Source: Methylopumilus sp947499625 (lineage in GTDB: Bacteria > Pseudomonadota > Gammaproteobacteria > Burkholderiales > Methylophilaceae). From it: a stretch of 64,000 nucleotides of DNA. The notes under the pieces are model-generated. The model did not search any database. It was not told the origin of the DNA and was given only the letters and a program-made list of their open reading frames with translations. The stretch covers positions 1 to 64,000 of the forward strand of contig OZ248397.1 of assembly GCA_965234475.1 (NCBI GenBank). The letters are read 5' to 3'. This document shows positions 1 to 8,749 of this stretch, one piece after another. Made by a program: the position numbers and the translations under genes. Within the stretch, counting starts at the first letter, position 1. Every line of letters starts with the position of its first letter.

Positions 1-1392
1 ATGGAAAATTTTTGGACTCACTGTCTCGAACGCTTTAAAAAAGAGCTCTCCGCTCAGCAATTTAATACTTGGATTAAGCCACTTAGATTCGAACAAAACC
101 AAGACAAAATTAAGATATTGGCCCCCAATAAGTTTGTGCAACAATGGGTAAAAGATCGCTTTGCACAAAAAATTGAACTGCTAGCCAAAGAACTGCTTCC
201 TGACGTCACCAAAGTAGAATTTGCCATACGCGCTATTAAAGAATCCATATTGCCTAAAAAAGAGGCGGTTTTATCAAAGGCTTTAGCCATATCACCGCCA
301 AATAACGTGGCCGAAGCGCCTGCCCATGAAACAACCAAAAAAAGTGCGGGCGGCACACTCAAAGAAGTCAAAGCGTCTGGTCTCAATACTCAATTTACAT
401 TTGAAAACTTTGTGACAGGCAAAGCCAACCAATTAGCTTGCGCTGCAGCTATGCAAGTTGCTGAAAATCCAGGTAAAGCATATAACCCACTTTTTATATA
501 CGGCGGCGTGGGCTTAGGCAAAACACACTTAATTCACGCGATTGGCAATCACCTAAAGAATATTCAGCCTGATGCAAAGATTAAATATCTTCACGCAGAA
601 CGCTACGTATCGGATGTAGTGAAAGCTTATGAGAATAAAGCTTTTGATGCTTTCAAAAAAAACTATCATTCATTAGATTTACTATTAATCGATGACATTC
701 AATTTTTTTCAAAAAAAAATCGCACACAAGAAGAATTCTTTTATGCATTCAATGCGCTCATTGAAAACAAGAAACAAATTATTATTACCTGCGATAGCTA
801 CCCAAAAGAAATTGAGGGTGTCGATGAGCGCCTGAGAACTCGATTCAGTTGGGGGCTTACAGTAGCTATTGAACCGCCTGAACTTGAAATGCGTGTAGCT
901 ATTCTGCTTAAAAAAGCTGAAGAAAATAAAATGAAAATTTCTGAGGAGGTTGCGTTCTTCATTGCAAAACAAATTCGTTCTAACGTGCGTGAGTTAGAAG
1001 GAGCATTAAATAGAATATTAGCAATGTCTAATTTTACAAAGTCAGCCATTGATATTACTTTAGCTAAAGATGCACTGAAAGATTTAATTGCAGTACGCGG
1101 GCGTCAAGTTAGCGTTGAGAATATCCAAAAAACCGTGGCTGAATATTTTAAAATTAAAATATCTGACATGTTAAGTAAGAAACGTTCGCGTAATTATTCT
1201 AAACCACGACAGCTTGCTATGGCTTTAACAAGAGAGCTTACTAATTTAAGCTTTCCTGAAATTGGTGAGGCTTATGGTGGACGACACCATACAACTGTTA
1301 TGCATGCATGTGAAGAGATTGAACAATTGCGTTTAAGTAATCAATCGATTGCACAAGACTTGGGGATACTTAAACAAGTGCTTAAGGGTTAA
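1..1392 (+). CDS. dnaA: Chromosomal replication initiator protein DnaA
   Basis: DnaA binds DnaA boxes at oriC, opens the origin and recruits the helicase. The 463 residues have the full architecture: an N-terminal domain I (about 1-85), a low-complexity linker (about 90-125), an AAA+ ATPase with Walker A GGVGLGKT at 168-175 and Walker B LLLIDD at 227-232, and a C-terminal DNA-binding domain IV. The domain IV signature reads GGRHHTTVMHA at 426-436. In the E. coli protein, as I recall it, the motif is GGRDHTTVLHA, so the base-contacting Asp433 is replaced by His429 here. The window begins exactly at this ATG, which suggests the chromosome was numbered from dnaA. The oriC region and dnaN follow. 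Identity is certain; the His substitution is noted as a finding. Confidence 0.98.
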   Translation: MENFWTHCLERFKKELSAQQFNTWIKPLRFEQNQDKIKILAPNKFVQQWVKDRFAQKIELLAKELLPDVTKVEFAIRAIKESILPKKEAVLSKALAISPPNNVAEAPAHETTKKSAGGTLKEVKASGLNTQFTFENFVTGKANQLACAAAMQVAENPGKAYNPLFIYGGVGLGKTHLIHAIGNHLKNIQPDAKIKYLHAERYVSDVVKAYENKAFDAFKKNYHSLDLLLIDDIQFFSKKNRTQEEFFYAFNALIENKKQIIITCDSYPKEIEGVDERLRTRFSWGLTVAIEPPELEMRVAILLKKAEENKMKISEEVAFFIAKQIRSNVRELEGALNRILAMSNFTKSAIDITLAKDALKDLIAVRGRQVSVENIQKTVAEYFKIKISDMLSKKRSRNYSKPRQLAMALTRELTNLSFPEIGEAYGGRHHTTVMHACEEIEQLRLSNQSIAQDLGILKQVLKG

Positions 1393-1410
1393 TTAAACCC
1401 TGTGGAATGG

Positions 1411-1479
1411 CTGTGGATGAATTGTGAGTAAGTGGTGTTTTATAAAAGTATGTATTTTTTATCCACAATTCATCCACAG
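1411..1479. repeat. Perfect 16-bp inverted repeat carrying DnaA boxes
   Basis: The left arm at 1411-1426 (CTGTGGATGAATTGTG) is the exact reverse complement of the right arm at 1464-1479, with 37 bases between them. Each arm contains a TCATCCACA-type DnaA box, so the origin presents two boxes in opposite orientation. Confidence 0.85.
1459..1467 (+). promoter_or_regulatory. DnaA box, exact consensus
   Basis: TTATCCACA matches the E. coli high-affinity consensus at all nine positions. It lies between dnaA and dnaN and overlaps the right arm of the inverted repeat. Confidence 0.85.
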
Positions 1480-1502
1480 GAAATTAAAATAGAAATGCAT
1501 AG

Positions 1503-1511
1503 TTATTCACA
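1503..1511 (+). promoter_or_regulatory. DnaA box TTATTCACA
   Basis: This 9-mer matches the relaxed consensus TTWTNCACA. It lies 24 bases after the right arm of the inverted repeat, inside oriC. Confidence 0.65.
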
Positions 1512-1545
1512 AGATAACTAACTGTTTATATTAAGGTTTAAAAGG

Positions 1546-1554
1546 TTATCCATA
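1546..1554 (+). promoter_or_regulatory. DnaA box TTATCCATA
   Basis: This is one mismatch from TTATCCACA. It is the box closest to the AT-rich unwinding candidate. Confidence 0.5.
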
Positions 1555-1565
1555 GAAAACCGCGC

Positions 1566-1615
1566 CATTATTATTATTATTAGATTTATATATTAAAAAA
1601 CATTAAATAAAGAAG
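1566..1615. other. AT-rich segment, candidate DNA unwinding element
   Basis: A run of ATT repeats followed by almost pure A/T sequence lies between the DnaA boxes and dnaN. This is where an origin unwinding element is expected. It may also hold the dnaN promoter. The call rests on composition and position only. Confidence 0.55.
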
Positions 1616-1621
1616 AAAGAT

Positions 1622-2722
1622 ATGAATATAAAAATTAAACGAGATGCGTTACTTAAACCCCTCGCTAATGTTGCAAGCATTGTTGAACGTAAGCACGCAC
1701 TACCCATTCTTTCGAATATTTTAATTCAAGGTAAGGATGGTCAAGTACAACTCACCGCGACTGATTTAGAAATGCAAGTATCCTTAAGTTTTAAAGCGGA
1801 TTTAACAGAAGAGATTGCTACCACCATATCTGCAAGAAAATTTTTCGATATCACAAGATCGTTACCCGATGACTGTGTTATTGATATTGCAATTAAAGAT
1901 AGTCGCGTTTCAGTGAAGGCTAATAAGAGTCGTTTCGCAATTCAAACATTACCTGCAAAAGATTATCCAGTAATGACGAAAGCTTCAAGTGAAGCTGTGG
2001 TGATTACAATTTCTCAAATTCAACTCAAACGCTTATTAAAGCAAGTTGAGTTTGCAATGGCGCAACAAGACATTCGTTATTATTTAAATGGTTTGTTATT
2101 TGAAGTAAATGGCAATCAACTTAATATTGTAGGTACTGATGGACATCGCCTAAGCTTCACTTCAGTTCATTTAGATCAAAACTACAACAAAACAGAAGTG
2201 ATTCTTCCTAGAAAAACAGTGATTGAATTAATTAAGCTTCTTAATGAATCAGAAGAGTTGGTATCCGTTGAGCTTTATAAAGGCCAAGTCAGTTTTAGTT
2301 TTAATGATATTCAGCTCATTTCAAAAGTCATTGACGGTAAGTTTCCGGATTACACACGCGTTATTCCTGAGGGGCATAACAACCAATTCACCATTGATCG
2401 CTCACAACTTTTAACTTCACTTCAGCGCGCATCAATTTTATCAAATGAAAAATATCGTGGCATTCGCATGATGATTGCAGACAATAATTTAAAATTGATT
2501 AGTACAAACACAGAGCAAGAAGAGGCGGAAGAGGAGTTAGAAATTCAATACCAACAAGATCCTATTGATATTGGTTTTAATGTGACATACTTAATTGATG
2601 TGCTCACAAACATTCAAGAAGATAAAGTAACCCTCGCATTCTTGGATACGAACAGCAGTTGCTTATTTACGATACCAAACAATAATGACTACAAATATGT
2701 GGTCATGCCAATGCGCATTTAA
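1622..2722 (+). CDS. dnaN: DNA polymerase III beta subunit (sliding clamp)
   Basis: DnaN dimerises into the ring that tethers DNA polymerase III to DNA. The 366 residues equal the E. coli length and cover three clamp domains. The C-terminal segment ending VVMPMRI is the conserved end that forms part of the clamp-loader and polymerase binding groove. It is preceded by AAGAAGAAAG just before the ATG. The position between oriC and gyrB is the classical replication cluster. No oddities were seen. Confidence 0.98.
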   Translation: MNIKIKRDALLKPLANVASIVERKHALPILSNILIQGKDGQVQLTATDLEMQVSLSFKADLTEEIATTISARKFFDITRSLPDDCVIDIAIKDSRVSVKANKSRFAIQTLPAKDYPVMTKASSEAVVITISQIQLKRLLKQVEFAMAQQDIRYYLNGLLFEVNGNQLNIVGTDGHRLSFTSVHLDQNYNKTEVILPRKTVIELIKLLNESEELVSVELYKGQVSFSFNDIQLISKVIDGKFPDYTRVIPEGHNNQFTIDRSQLLTSLQRASILSNEKYRGIRMMIADNNLKLISTNTEQEEAEEELEIQYQQDPIDIGFNVTYLIDVLTNIQEDKVTLAFLDTNSSCLFTIPNNNDYKYVVMPMRI

Positions 2723-2747
2723 TTCAATTTAAAATAAAGAGAAACCC

Positions 2748-5165
2748 ATGGCTCAAAAGATAGACAATCAAGAATACAACTCAGACAGCATTAAAATTTT
2801 AAAGGGATTAGATGCGGTAAGAAAAAGACCGGGTATGTACATTGGCGACACGTCTGATGGCAGCGGTCTTCATCATATGGTCTTTGAGGTGCTTGATAAT
2901 GCGATTGATGAATCTTTAGCGGGTCATTGTGATGATATTAAAATTATTATACATCCAGACAACTCTGTGAGCGTTTCAGACAATGGCCGCGGCATTCCCA
3001 TAGACGTTAAAGAAGACGACGAGTTTAAACGTTCTGCCGCTGAAATTGTAATGACGGAGTTACATGCTGGCGGAAAGTTTGACCAAAATTCTTATAAAGT
3101 GTCAGGTGGTCTGCATGGAGTAGGTGTGTCTGTTGTGAACGCTCTATCAGAATGGCTGCGCTTAAAAGTTTGTCGTAATGGCAAGGTGTATCAAATGGAA
3201 TTTAAAGGTGGTGAGCGTGTGGCCCCATTAGCAGAAATGGGCACCACGGATCGTCGCGGTACAGAAGTTCATTTTTTCCCATCAGCCGAAACATTTACCA
3301 ATATAGATTTTCATTATGAAATTCTAGCTAAACGTATACGCGAATTATCATTTCTTAATAACGGCGTCAAAATGGAGTTAATAGACCAAAGAAATAACAA
3401 ATCAGAAAACTTTGCATATTCAGGTGGCGTTCAAGGTTTTGTGGAGTACATGAATCGATCTAAATCCGTGCTTCATAAAAAACCATTTCATGCGATTGGC
3501 GAAAAAGAGGGGATCAGCGTTGAAGTGTCGATGCAGTGGAATGATTCATATGGCGAAAACGTTCAGTGCTTTACAAATAATATTCCTCAAAGAGATGGGG
3601 GCACACACTTAACAGGCCTTCGCACGGCGATGACAAGAACACTTAACAATTTTATTGAACAAAATGAACTCGCTAAAAAAGCCAAAGTAGAAACAACAGG
3701 TGATGACATGCGAGAAGGCCTCGCTTGTATTCTGTCAGTGAAAGTTCCAGAACCTAAATTTTCTTCACAAACAAAAGATAAATTGGTTTCAAGTGAAGTG
3801 CAACCGGTAGTGTCTGACGTCGTTGCATCAAAGCTCGCTGACTTCTTAGCCGAAAACCCAGCAGACGCAAAAATTATTTGTAATAAAATTATTGATGCAG
3901 CTCGCGCCAGAGAGGCAGCTCGTAAAGCTCGCGATATGACAAGACGCAAAGGCGTTATGGACTCGATGGGACTTCCTGGCAAATTGGCGGATTGCCAAGA
4001 AAAAGATCCGTCATTGTGCGAAATTTACTTGGTCGAGGGTGACTCTGCCGGAGGCTCAGCAAAGCAAGGCCGTGATCGTAAAAATCAAGCGATCCTGCCA
4101 TTAAAAGGAAAAATTCTAAATGTGGAGAAAGCGCGTTTTGATAAATTATTATCTTCACAAGAAATTGCAACCTTAATTACTGCCCTAGGAACCGGAATTG
4201 GCAAGGATGATTTTAATGTTGAGAAACTTCGCTATCACCGTATTATTATTATGACTGACGCTGACGTCGACGGCGCTCACATTCGCACGCTGCTATTAAC
4301 ATTCTTCTATCGTCAAATGCCAGAGCTGGTAGAGCGAGGACATATTTATATTGCACAGCCCCCTCTCTTTAAGGTGAAACAAGGCAAGCACGAGCAATAT
4401 CTAAAAGACGAACAAGAGCTTGATCAATACTTACTTGAATCAGCCATTAAAGATGCAACTTTACTTACTAAAAAAGCTGGCAACAGTCTAACAGGTGATG
4501 CGCTGGGAGAAATTGCAAGACAAATGGTATTAACTGAGGCGGTCATTCGTCGTATCGCCCCCCATTATGACGAAGCTGTATTACGCGCGATTCTTCATGT
4601 TGGCGCTATAGATTTAACAAGTGAGGCTAAGGTTGAAAAAGTAGCACACGCGATAAGAGAGCGCCTCATCAATAAGAGCACAGAAAAATCAGAAGTGATC
4701 GTGTCGCTCGATGAAGAAACAAAATCTTATAAGCTAGCCGTGCATAAATTTGTTCATGGCAATTTAGAAAGTTGTGTTATTGATGAATTATTTTTGTCGA
4801 GTGGCGATTACCAACAACTATTAAAAACATCACAAATGTTAGATGGCCTTGTGGGTGAGGGCGCTGTAATTTATCGCGGAGAAAAATCAGAATCCATTTC
4901 TAATTTCAAAGAAGCGCTTGACTGGCTGTTGGGAGAAGCAAAACATAACTTAAATATTCAGCGCTATAAAGGTTTGGGTGAAATGAATCCAGAACAGCTT
5001 TGGGAAACAACGATGGATCCTAGCGTGCGCCGATTACTCAAAGTCCAAATTGATGATGCTATTTCAGCGGATGAAATATTCTCAACGCTCATGGGAGACC
5101 AAGTAGAGCCGAGACGTGCATTTATTGAAAATAATGCATTAGGAGCAAGTAATCTCGATATTTAG
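2748..5165 (+). CDS. gyrB: DNA gyrase subunit B
   Basis: GyrB is the ATPase subunit of gyrase, which introduces negative supercoils. The 805 residues match the long proteobacterial form (E. coli 804). The N-terminal GHKL ATPase shows VLDNAIDE, DNGRGIP and GGLHGVGVSVVNALS. The central TOPRIM domain has EGDSAGGSAKQGRDRKNQA and TDADVDGAHI. The gyrB-type insert lies at about 560-735, followed by the C-terminal YKGLGEMNPEQLWETTMDP. It starts 25 bases after dnaN and is probably co-transcribed with oxyR, 12 bases downstream. Confidence 0.98.
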   Translation: MAQKIDNQEYNSDSIKILKGLDAVRKRPGMYIGDTSDGSGLHHMVFEVLDNAIDESLAGHCDDIKIIIHPDNSVSVSDNGRGIPIDVKEDDEFKRSAAEIVMTELHAGGKFDQNSYKVSGGLHGVGVSVVNALSEWLRLKVCRNGKVYQMEFKGGERVAPLAEMGTTDRRGTEVHFFPSAETFTNIDFHYEILAKRIRELSFLNNGVKMELIDQRNNKSENFAYSGGVQGFVEYMNRSKSVLHKKPFHAIGEKEGISVEVSMQWNDSYGENVQCFTNNIPQRDGGTHLTGLRTAMTRTLNNFIEQNELAKKAKVETTGDDMREGLACILSVKVPEPKFSSQTKDKLVSSEVQPVVSDVVASKLADFLAENPADAKIICNKIIDAARAREAARKARDMTRRKGVMDSMGLPGKLADCQEKDPSLCEIYLVEGDSAGGSAKQGRDRKNQAILPLKGKILNVEKARFDKLLSSQEIATLITALGTGIGKDDFNVEKLRYHRIIIMTDADVDGAHIRTLLLTFFYRQMPELVERGHIYIAQPPLFKVKQGKHEQYLKDEQELDQYLLESAIKDATLLTKKAGNSLTGDALGEIARQMVLTEAVIRRIAPHYDEAVLRAILHVGAIDLTSEAKVEKVAHAIRERLINKSTEKSEVIVSLDEETKSYKLAVHKFVHGNLESCVIDELFLSSGDYQQLLKTSQMLDGLVGEGAVIYRGEKSESISNFKEALDWLLGEAKHNLNIQRYKGLGEMNPEQLWETTMDPSVRRLLKVQIDDAISADEIFSTLMGDQVEPRRAFIENNALGASNLDI

Positions 5166-5177
5166 TTTGATTAATTT

Positions 5178-6077
5178 ATGACGCTAAGTGAATTAAGATT
5201 TGTGGTAGCCGTGGCAAAAGAGAAAAATTTTAGACGTGCCGCAAACAAATGTTTTGTGAGTCAGCCTGCATTAAGTTTAGCAATTAAAAAATTAGAAGAA
5301 GAACTTAATGTTTCATTGTTTGAGAGAAATCGCACCGAAGTTACTATCACTGAAATTGGCGAAAAAATTGTTGAGCAAGCCAATATTATTTTAGAGCAAG
5401 TTGAAAAGATAAAATCATTCGCTAAATCTGGCGGTGACCCCTTAGACGGATTTATTAAAGTTGGCATGATTCATTCTGTCGGCCCGTACTTGTTACCGCA
5501 GGTTATTCCTATCTTAAGAAAAATTACTCCAAAAATGCCGCTAGAGGTTGAAGAAAATATTACTGCGAGCCTCCAGCTACAATTGAAAAACGGACAAATT
5601 GACGCAGCGATTGTGGCATTACCATTTAATATTCCAGGTATACATGTCTTACCACTTTATAAAGAAGAATTTGTCGTGGTTGTTCCTAATAACCATCCTT
5701 GGGCAACACGAAAAAATATTCATCCAAAAGAATTAAGCGACGAAAAAGTTTTACTTTTAAATAGCGGACATTGCTTTAGTTTACAAGTGGTTGAATCATG
5801 CCCAGATTTATCTAAAAAAGGGGAGGTGCTTCAAGGCAATTCACTTGAAACGATTCGTAATATGGTGGCATCGAACTTAGGCATTACCGTGTTGCCGAAA
5901 AGTGCAACATCAGATCGCTATCAAAATCATTTAATAAAAGTCATTCCTTTTATTAAACCCATTCCTTCACGAACGATTGCCATTGCTTACCGAAAAAGTT
6001 TCGTACGAATGAAAGCCGTAGAAAAAATCTCAGAAGCCATACGATTGATTAAAACAGATACGATTGAAATGATATAA
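5178..6077 (+). CDS. oxyR: LysR-family hydrogen peroxide sensor OxyR
   Basis: This is a LysR-type regulator of 299 residues with an N-terminal winged helix (about 1-60) and a periplasmic-binding-like sensor domain. I call OxyR rather than a generic LysR because FRRAANKCFVSQP, VGPYLLPQVIP and NSLETIRNMVASNLGITVLP align with E. coli OxyR. The two redox cysteines fall at C199 and C208, the same numbers and spacing as in E. coli. It sits 12 bases after gyrB, so read-through from the replication operon is likely. No catalase or ahpC is next to it in this window; targets are probably elsewhere. Confidence 0.9.
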   Translation: MTLSELRFVVAVAKEKNFRRAANKCFVSQPALSLAIKKLEEELNVSLFERNRTEVTITEIGEKIVEQANIILEQVEKIKSFAKSGGDPLDGFIKVGMIHSVGPYLLPQVIPILRKITPKMPLEVEENITASLQLQLKNGQIDAAIVALPFNIPGIHVLPLYKEEFVVVVPNNHPWATRKNIHPKELSDEKVLLLNSGHCFSLQVVESCPDLSKKGEVLQGNSLETIRNMVASNLGITVLPKSATSDRYQNHLIKVIPFIKPIPSRTIAIAYRKSFVRMKAVEKISEAIRLIKTDTIEMI

Positions 6078-6105
6078 GAAGCGCTATTTATATGTAACGC
6101 TTCTT
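6076..6105. terminator. Hairpin between oxyR and the convergent gene
   Basis: An 8-bp stem AAGAAGCG / CGCTTCTT (6076-6083 with 6098-6105) encloses a 14-base loop right at the oxyR stop. There is no long T tract, so intrinsic termination is possible but not convincing. Confidence 0.4.
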
Positions 6106-6121
6106 AAACATGGATAAGCGA

Positions 6122-6439
6122 TTAACGAGCCGCGCGACTTCTTTTTGGAGCCGCTTTACGTTTAGCTGGTTTTTTTGCAGCAACTTTACGAGCTGGTTTA
6201 CGTCTAGCAGCTGGTTTTTTTGCAGCAGGTGATCTTGCAGGAGCACTCTTAGAACCAAGACCTAAAACAGATTTGAATGGGCATGAACCTAAAACACCAG
6301 TGCCTAATAACACAACACCAACGATTTCATCAGCAATACCATAATCAAAAACAGAGTAACCACCAATTGCTTGACCTAATATAGCAGCGCCAACAGCAAT
6401 ACGAACTACTCTTTCTAAACCTTGAACATTCGTTTTCAT
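6122..6439 (-). CDS. DUF2892 membrane protein with histone H1-like C-terminal tail
   Basis: The first ~62 residues look like a DUF2892 (YgaP-type inner membrane) domain: a short N-terminal helix with ERVVRIAVGAAIL, a second hydrophobic segment and GSCPFKSVLG with Cys53. Residues 64-105 are almost entirely Lys, Arg, Ala and Pro with AAKKPA/RKPARK repeats, like bacterial histone H1-like proteins. The DUF2892 domain usually ends soon after the CP(F/I) motif, so this is a fusion or extension. A GGAT Shine-Dalgarno sequence lies before the ATG. The tail would be cytoplasmic under the positive-inside rule and could bind DNA, RNA or anionic lipid (inference). Function unknown. Confidence 0.8.
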   Translation of the reverse strand: MKTNVQGLERVVRIAVGAAILGQAIGGYSVFDYGIADEIVGVVLLGTGVLGSCPFKSVLGLGSKSAPARSPAAKKPAARRKPARKVAAKKPAKRKAAPKRSRAAR

Positions 6440-6490
6440 TTACTATCCTTTTTATTAAGAGGAATTTGCATCATAAACGAATTAAAAAAT

Positions 6491-7390
6491 TTAGGAAATA
6501 CTTTTTTTAGTGCCTGACAGCAAAATCCAACCTTCGCGCTCAACAGGTTCGTTTAAATTAAACCATGCGCCGTATATTTCAGTCAACATTTCGACTTGTT
6601 CTTTCAGTATGCCAGATAACGCAATTTTCCCTTGAGACTTACAAGCATTTGCTATGATGGGTGCCAGAACAGATAACGCGCTTGATAAAATATTTGCAAC
6701 CACAAGGTTGGCTTCAAAAATTAGTGGCGATTCCGAATTGTAAAATTGAATATCGACATGATTTTCTTTTGCATTATGTGTGCTTGCAATAATGGCTTGT
6801 GGATCAATATCAACACCTGTTACTTCTATTGCACCACATTTTTTTGCTGCAATAGACAAAATGCCCGAACCACACCCGTAATCTAAAACGCGACTAGTAA
6901 TATTTACTTCTTTAATAAGCCACTCTAAACATAGATGTGTTGTAGGGTGACTTCCTGTACCAAAGGCTAACCCAGGATCTAAGATAATATTGATGGCATC
7001 GGGATTGGGAGTGGTATGCCAGCTTGGAACAATCCAAAGCTTATCAAAAATGCAGATAGGTTTGAATTGTGATTGAGTTAAGGCAACCCAATTTTGTTCT
7101 TCCACAGATTCAAGCGTGTATTCAATATTGGATAAACCGGTCATGGTTTTCAGTTTATTGATAATAGTGTCGATGGATACAGAGTGATCAAAAAGAGATT
7201 CAACCATATTGTCTTGCCATATTGTCTTGCTCGGTATATTGGGCTCACCAAAAAGTGCTTCTTCATTTTTGCTATTAAGATAAGAGTCTTCGATAGAAGA
7301 TGAAAGCGCGCCGAGATCGATTAAAGCATCGCTGATGATATGTGCATATGCTGCAGTTGCTCGGATTTTAAGATTAATCCAAGAGGCCAT
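6491..7390 (-). CDS. prmA: Ribosomal protein L11 methyltransferase
   Basis: PrmA methylates ribosomal protein L11 using S-adenosylmethionine. The 299 residues are close to the usual 293. The C-terminal half is a class I methyltransferase fold, with VLDYGCGSGILSIAA as motif I and ANILSSAL as the motif IV region. FGTGSHPTTHLCLEWL just before it is diagnostic of PrmA. It is the last gene of accB-accC-prmA, one base after accC, which is the usual order in betaproteobacteria. Confidence 0.96.
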   Translation of the reverse strand: MASWINLKIRATAAYAHIISDALIDLGALSSSIEDSYLNSKNEEALFGEPNIPSKTIWQDNMVESLFDHSVSIDTIINKLKTMTGLSNIEYTLESVEEQNWVALTQSQFKPICIFDKLWIVPSWHTTPNPDAINIILDPGLAFGTGSHPTTHLCLEWLIKEVNITSRVLDYGCGSGILSIAAKKCGAIEVTGVDIDPQAIIASTHNAKENHVDIQFYNSESPLIFEANLVVANILSSALSVLAPIIANACKSQGKIALSGILKEQVEMLTEIYGAWFNLNEPVEREGWILLSGTKKSIS

Positions 7391-7391
7391 T

Positions 7392-8741
7392 TTATTTTTT
7401 TTGTATGCCGAGTTTTTTTTCTAGATAATGAATGCTGACGCCGCCATTGTTAAATGCAAGATCAGCCATGAGGTCTTTGTGAAGAGGAATATTTGTTTTA
7501 ATACCTTCGACTACCATTTCAGATAAAGCAACGCGCATTCTCGCTATCGCCTGATGGCGGGTATCACCGTAAGTAATTAATTTACCAATCATGGAGTCAT
7601 AATTGGAAGGTATGGTGTAACCCGCGTAGGTATGAGTATCTACTCGTACACCCGGGCCTCCAGGCATATGGAATGAAGTGACTTTTCCAGGCGAAGGTAA
7701 AAAGTTATAAGGATCTTCTGCATTAATTCGACATTCAATTGCATGGCCTTTAATGACAATATCTTTTTGTTTAAAAGGTAATTTTTCACCAGAAGCAATC
7801 TTGATTTGTTGTTGAACAATATCAATGCCTGTTATAAATTCGGTGACAGGATGTTCAACTTGTAATCGTGTATTCATTTCAATGAAATAAAATTCATTGT
7901 TTTCATATAAGAACTCAAAAGTACCGGCACCACGATATTTAATTTTTCGGCATGCTTCCGCGCAACGCTCACCAACTTTTTCACGAATTTTTTGTGACAA
8001 ACCAGGCGCGGGGGCTTCTTCAATAATCTTTTGATGACGTCGTTGAAGTGAGCAATCACGCTCACCGAGATAGACAGCATTACCATGTTCATCAGAAAGC
8101 ACCTGAAATTCGATATGGCGTGGTTTTTCTAAATATTTTTCCATATATACAACAGGGTTGCCAAAAGCGGCTTGCGCTTCCTGTTTGGTCATATTGACTG
8201 AGGTAATTAAAGCAGCTTCAGTGTGAACTACGCGCATGCCTCTGCCACCACCCCCGCCAGCAGCCTTAATAATGATGGGGTAACCAATTTTTTTAGCAAT
8301 AGCGATTATTTCTTTGGGCTCATCAGGAAGCGCACCCTCAGACCCGGGAACACAAGGCACCCCTGCTGCTTTCATGGCATTTTTTGCGCTGACTTTGTCA
8401 CCCATGAGGCGAATCGTTTCTGGACGGGGACCAATAAATACAAAACCACTTTGTTGAACGCGCTCAGCAAAATCTGCGTTCTCAGATAAAAAGCCATAAC
8501 CAGGGTGAATGGCCTCTGCATCAGTGACTTCTGCAGCACTAATGACAGCCGGGATATTTAAATAACTTTGTGCGGAAGGCGCCGGCCCAATACATACCGA
8601 CTCATCAGATAGTTTGACATATTTTGCATCTCGGTCTGCTTCGGAATGGACGGTAACTGTTTTAATCCCAAGCTCACGACATGCACGCAATACTCTAAGG
8701 GCTATTTCGCCGCGATTGGCGATCAGTATTTTTTCAAACAT
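7392..8741 (-). CDS. accC: Acetyl-CoA carboxylase, biotin carboxylase subunit
   Basis: AccC carboxylates the biotin of AccB using ATP and bicarbonate, the first half-reaction of fatty-acid synthesis. The 449 residues match the E. coli subunit (449). Visible landmarks are the N-terminal IANRGEIALRV, the ATP-grasp glycine loop KAAGGGGGRGMR, the ERDCSLQRRHQK motif and the catalytic EMNTRLQVEHPVTE. It follows accB by 8 bases and precedes prmA by one base, so the three are one transcript. Confidence 0.98.
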   Translation of the reverse strand: MFEKILIANRGEIALRVLRACRELGIKTVTVHSEADRDAKYVKLSDESVCIGPAPSAQSYLNIPAVISAAEVTDAEAIHPGYGFLSENADFAERVQQSGFVFIGPRPETIRLMGDKVSAKNAMKAAGVPCVPGSEGALPDEPKEIIAIAKKIGYPIIIKAAGGGGGRGMRVVHTEAALITSVNMTKQEAQAAFGNPVVYMEKYLEKPRHIEFQVLSDEHGNAVYLGERDCSLQRRHQKIIEEAPAPGLSQKIREKVGERCAEACRKIKYRGAGTFEFLYENNEFYFIEMNTRLQVEHPVTEFITGIDIVQQQIKIASGEKLPFKQKDIVIKGHAIECRINAEDPYNFLPSPGKVTSFHMPGGPGVRVDTHTYAGYTIPSNYDSMIGKLITYGDTRHQAIARMRVALSEMVVEGIKTNIPLHKDLMADLAFNNGGVSIHYLEKKLGIQKK

Positions 8742-8749
8742 AAAATAAG

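Larger units (their letters stand above)
1393..1621. other. oriC: Putative chromosomal origin oriC
   Basis: This dnaA-dnaN intergenic region has the layout of a bacterial origin. DnaA-box-like 9-mers lie on the minus strand at 1412-1420 and (weaker) 1423-1431. On the plus strand they lie at 1459-1467 (exact TTATCCACA), 1470-1478, 1503-1511 and 1546-1554. An AT-rich stretch follows next to dnaN. Position, box clustering and the adjoining AT-rich segment support the call. No replication data can be seen in sequence alone. Confidence 0.85.
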
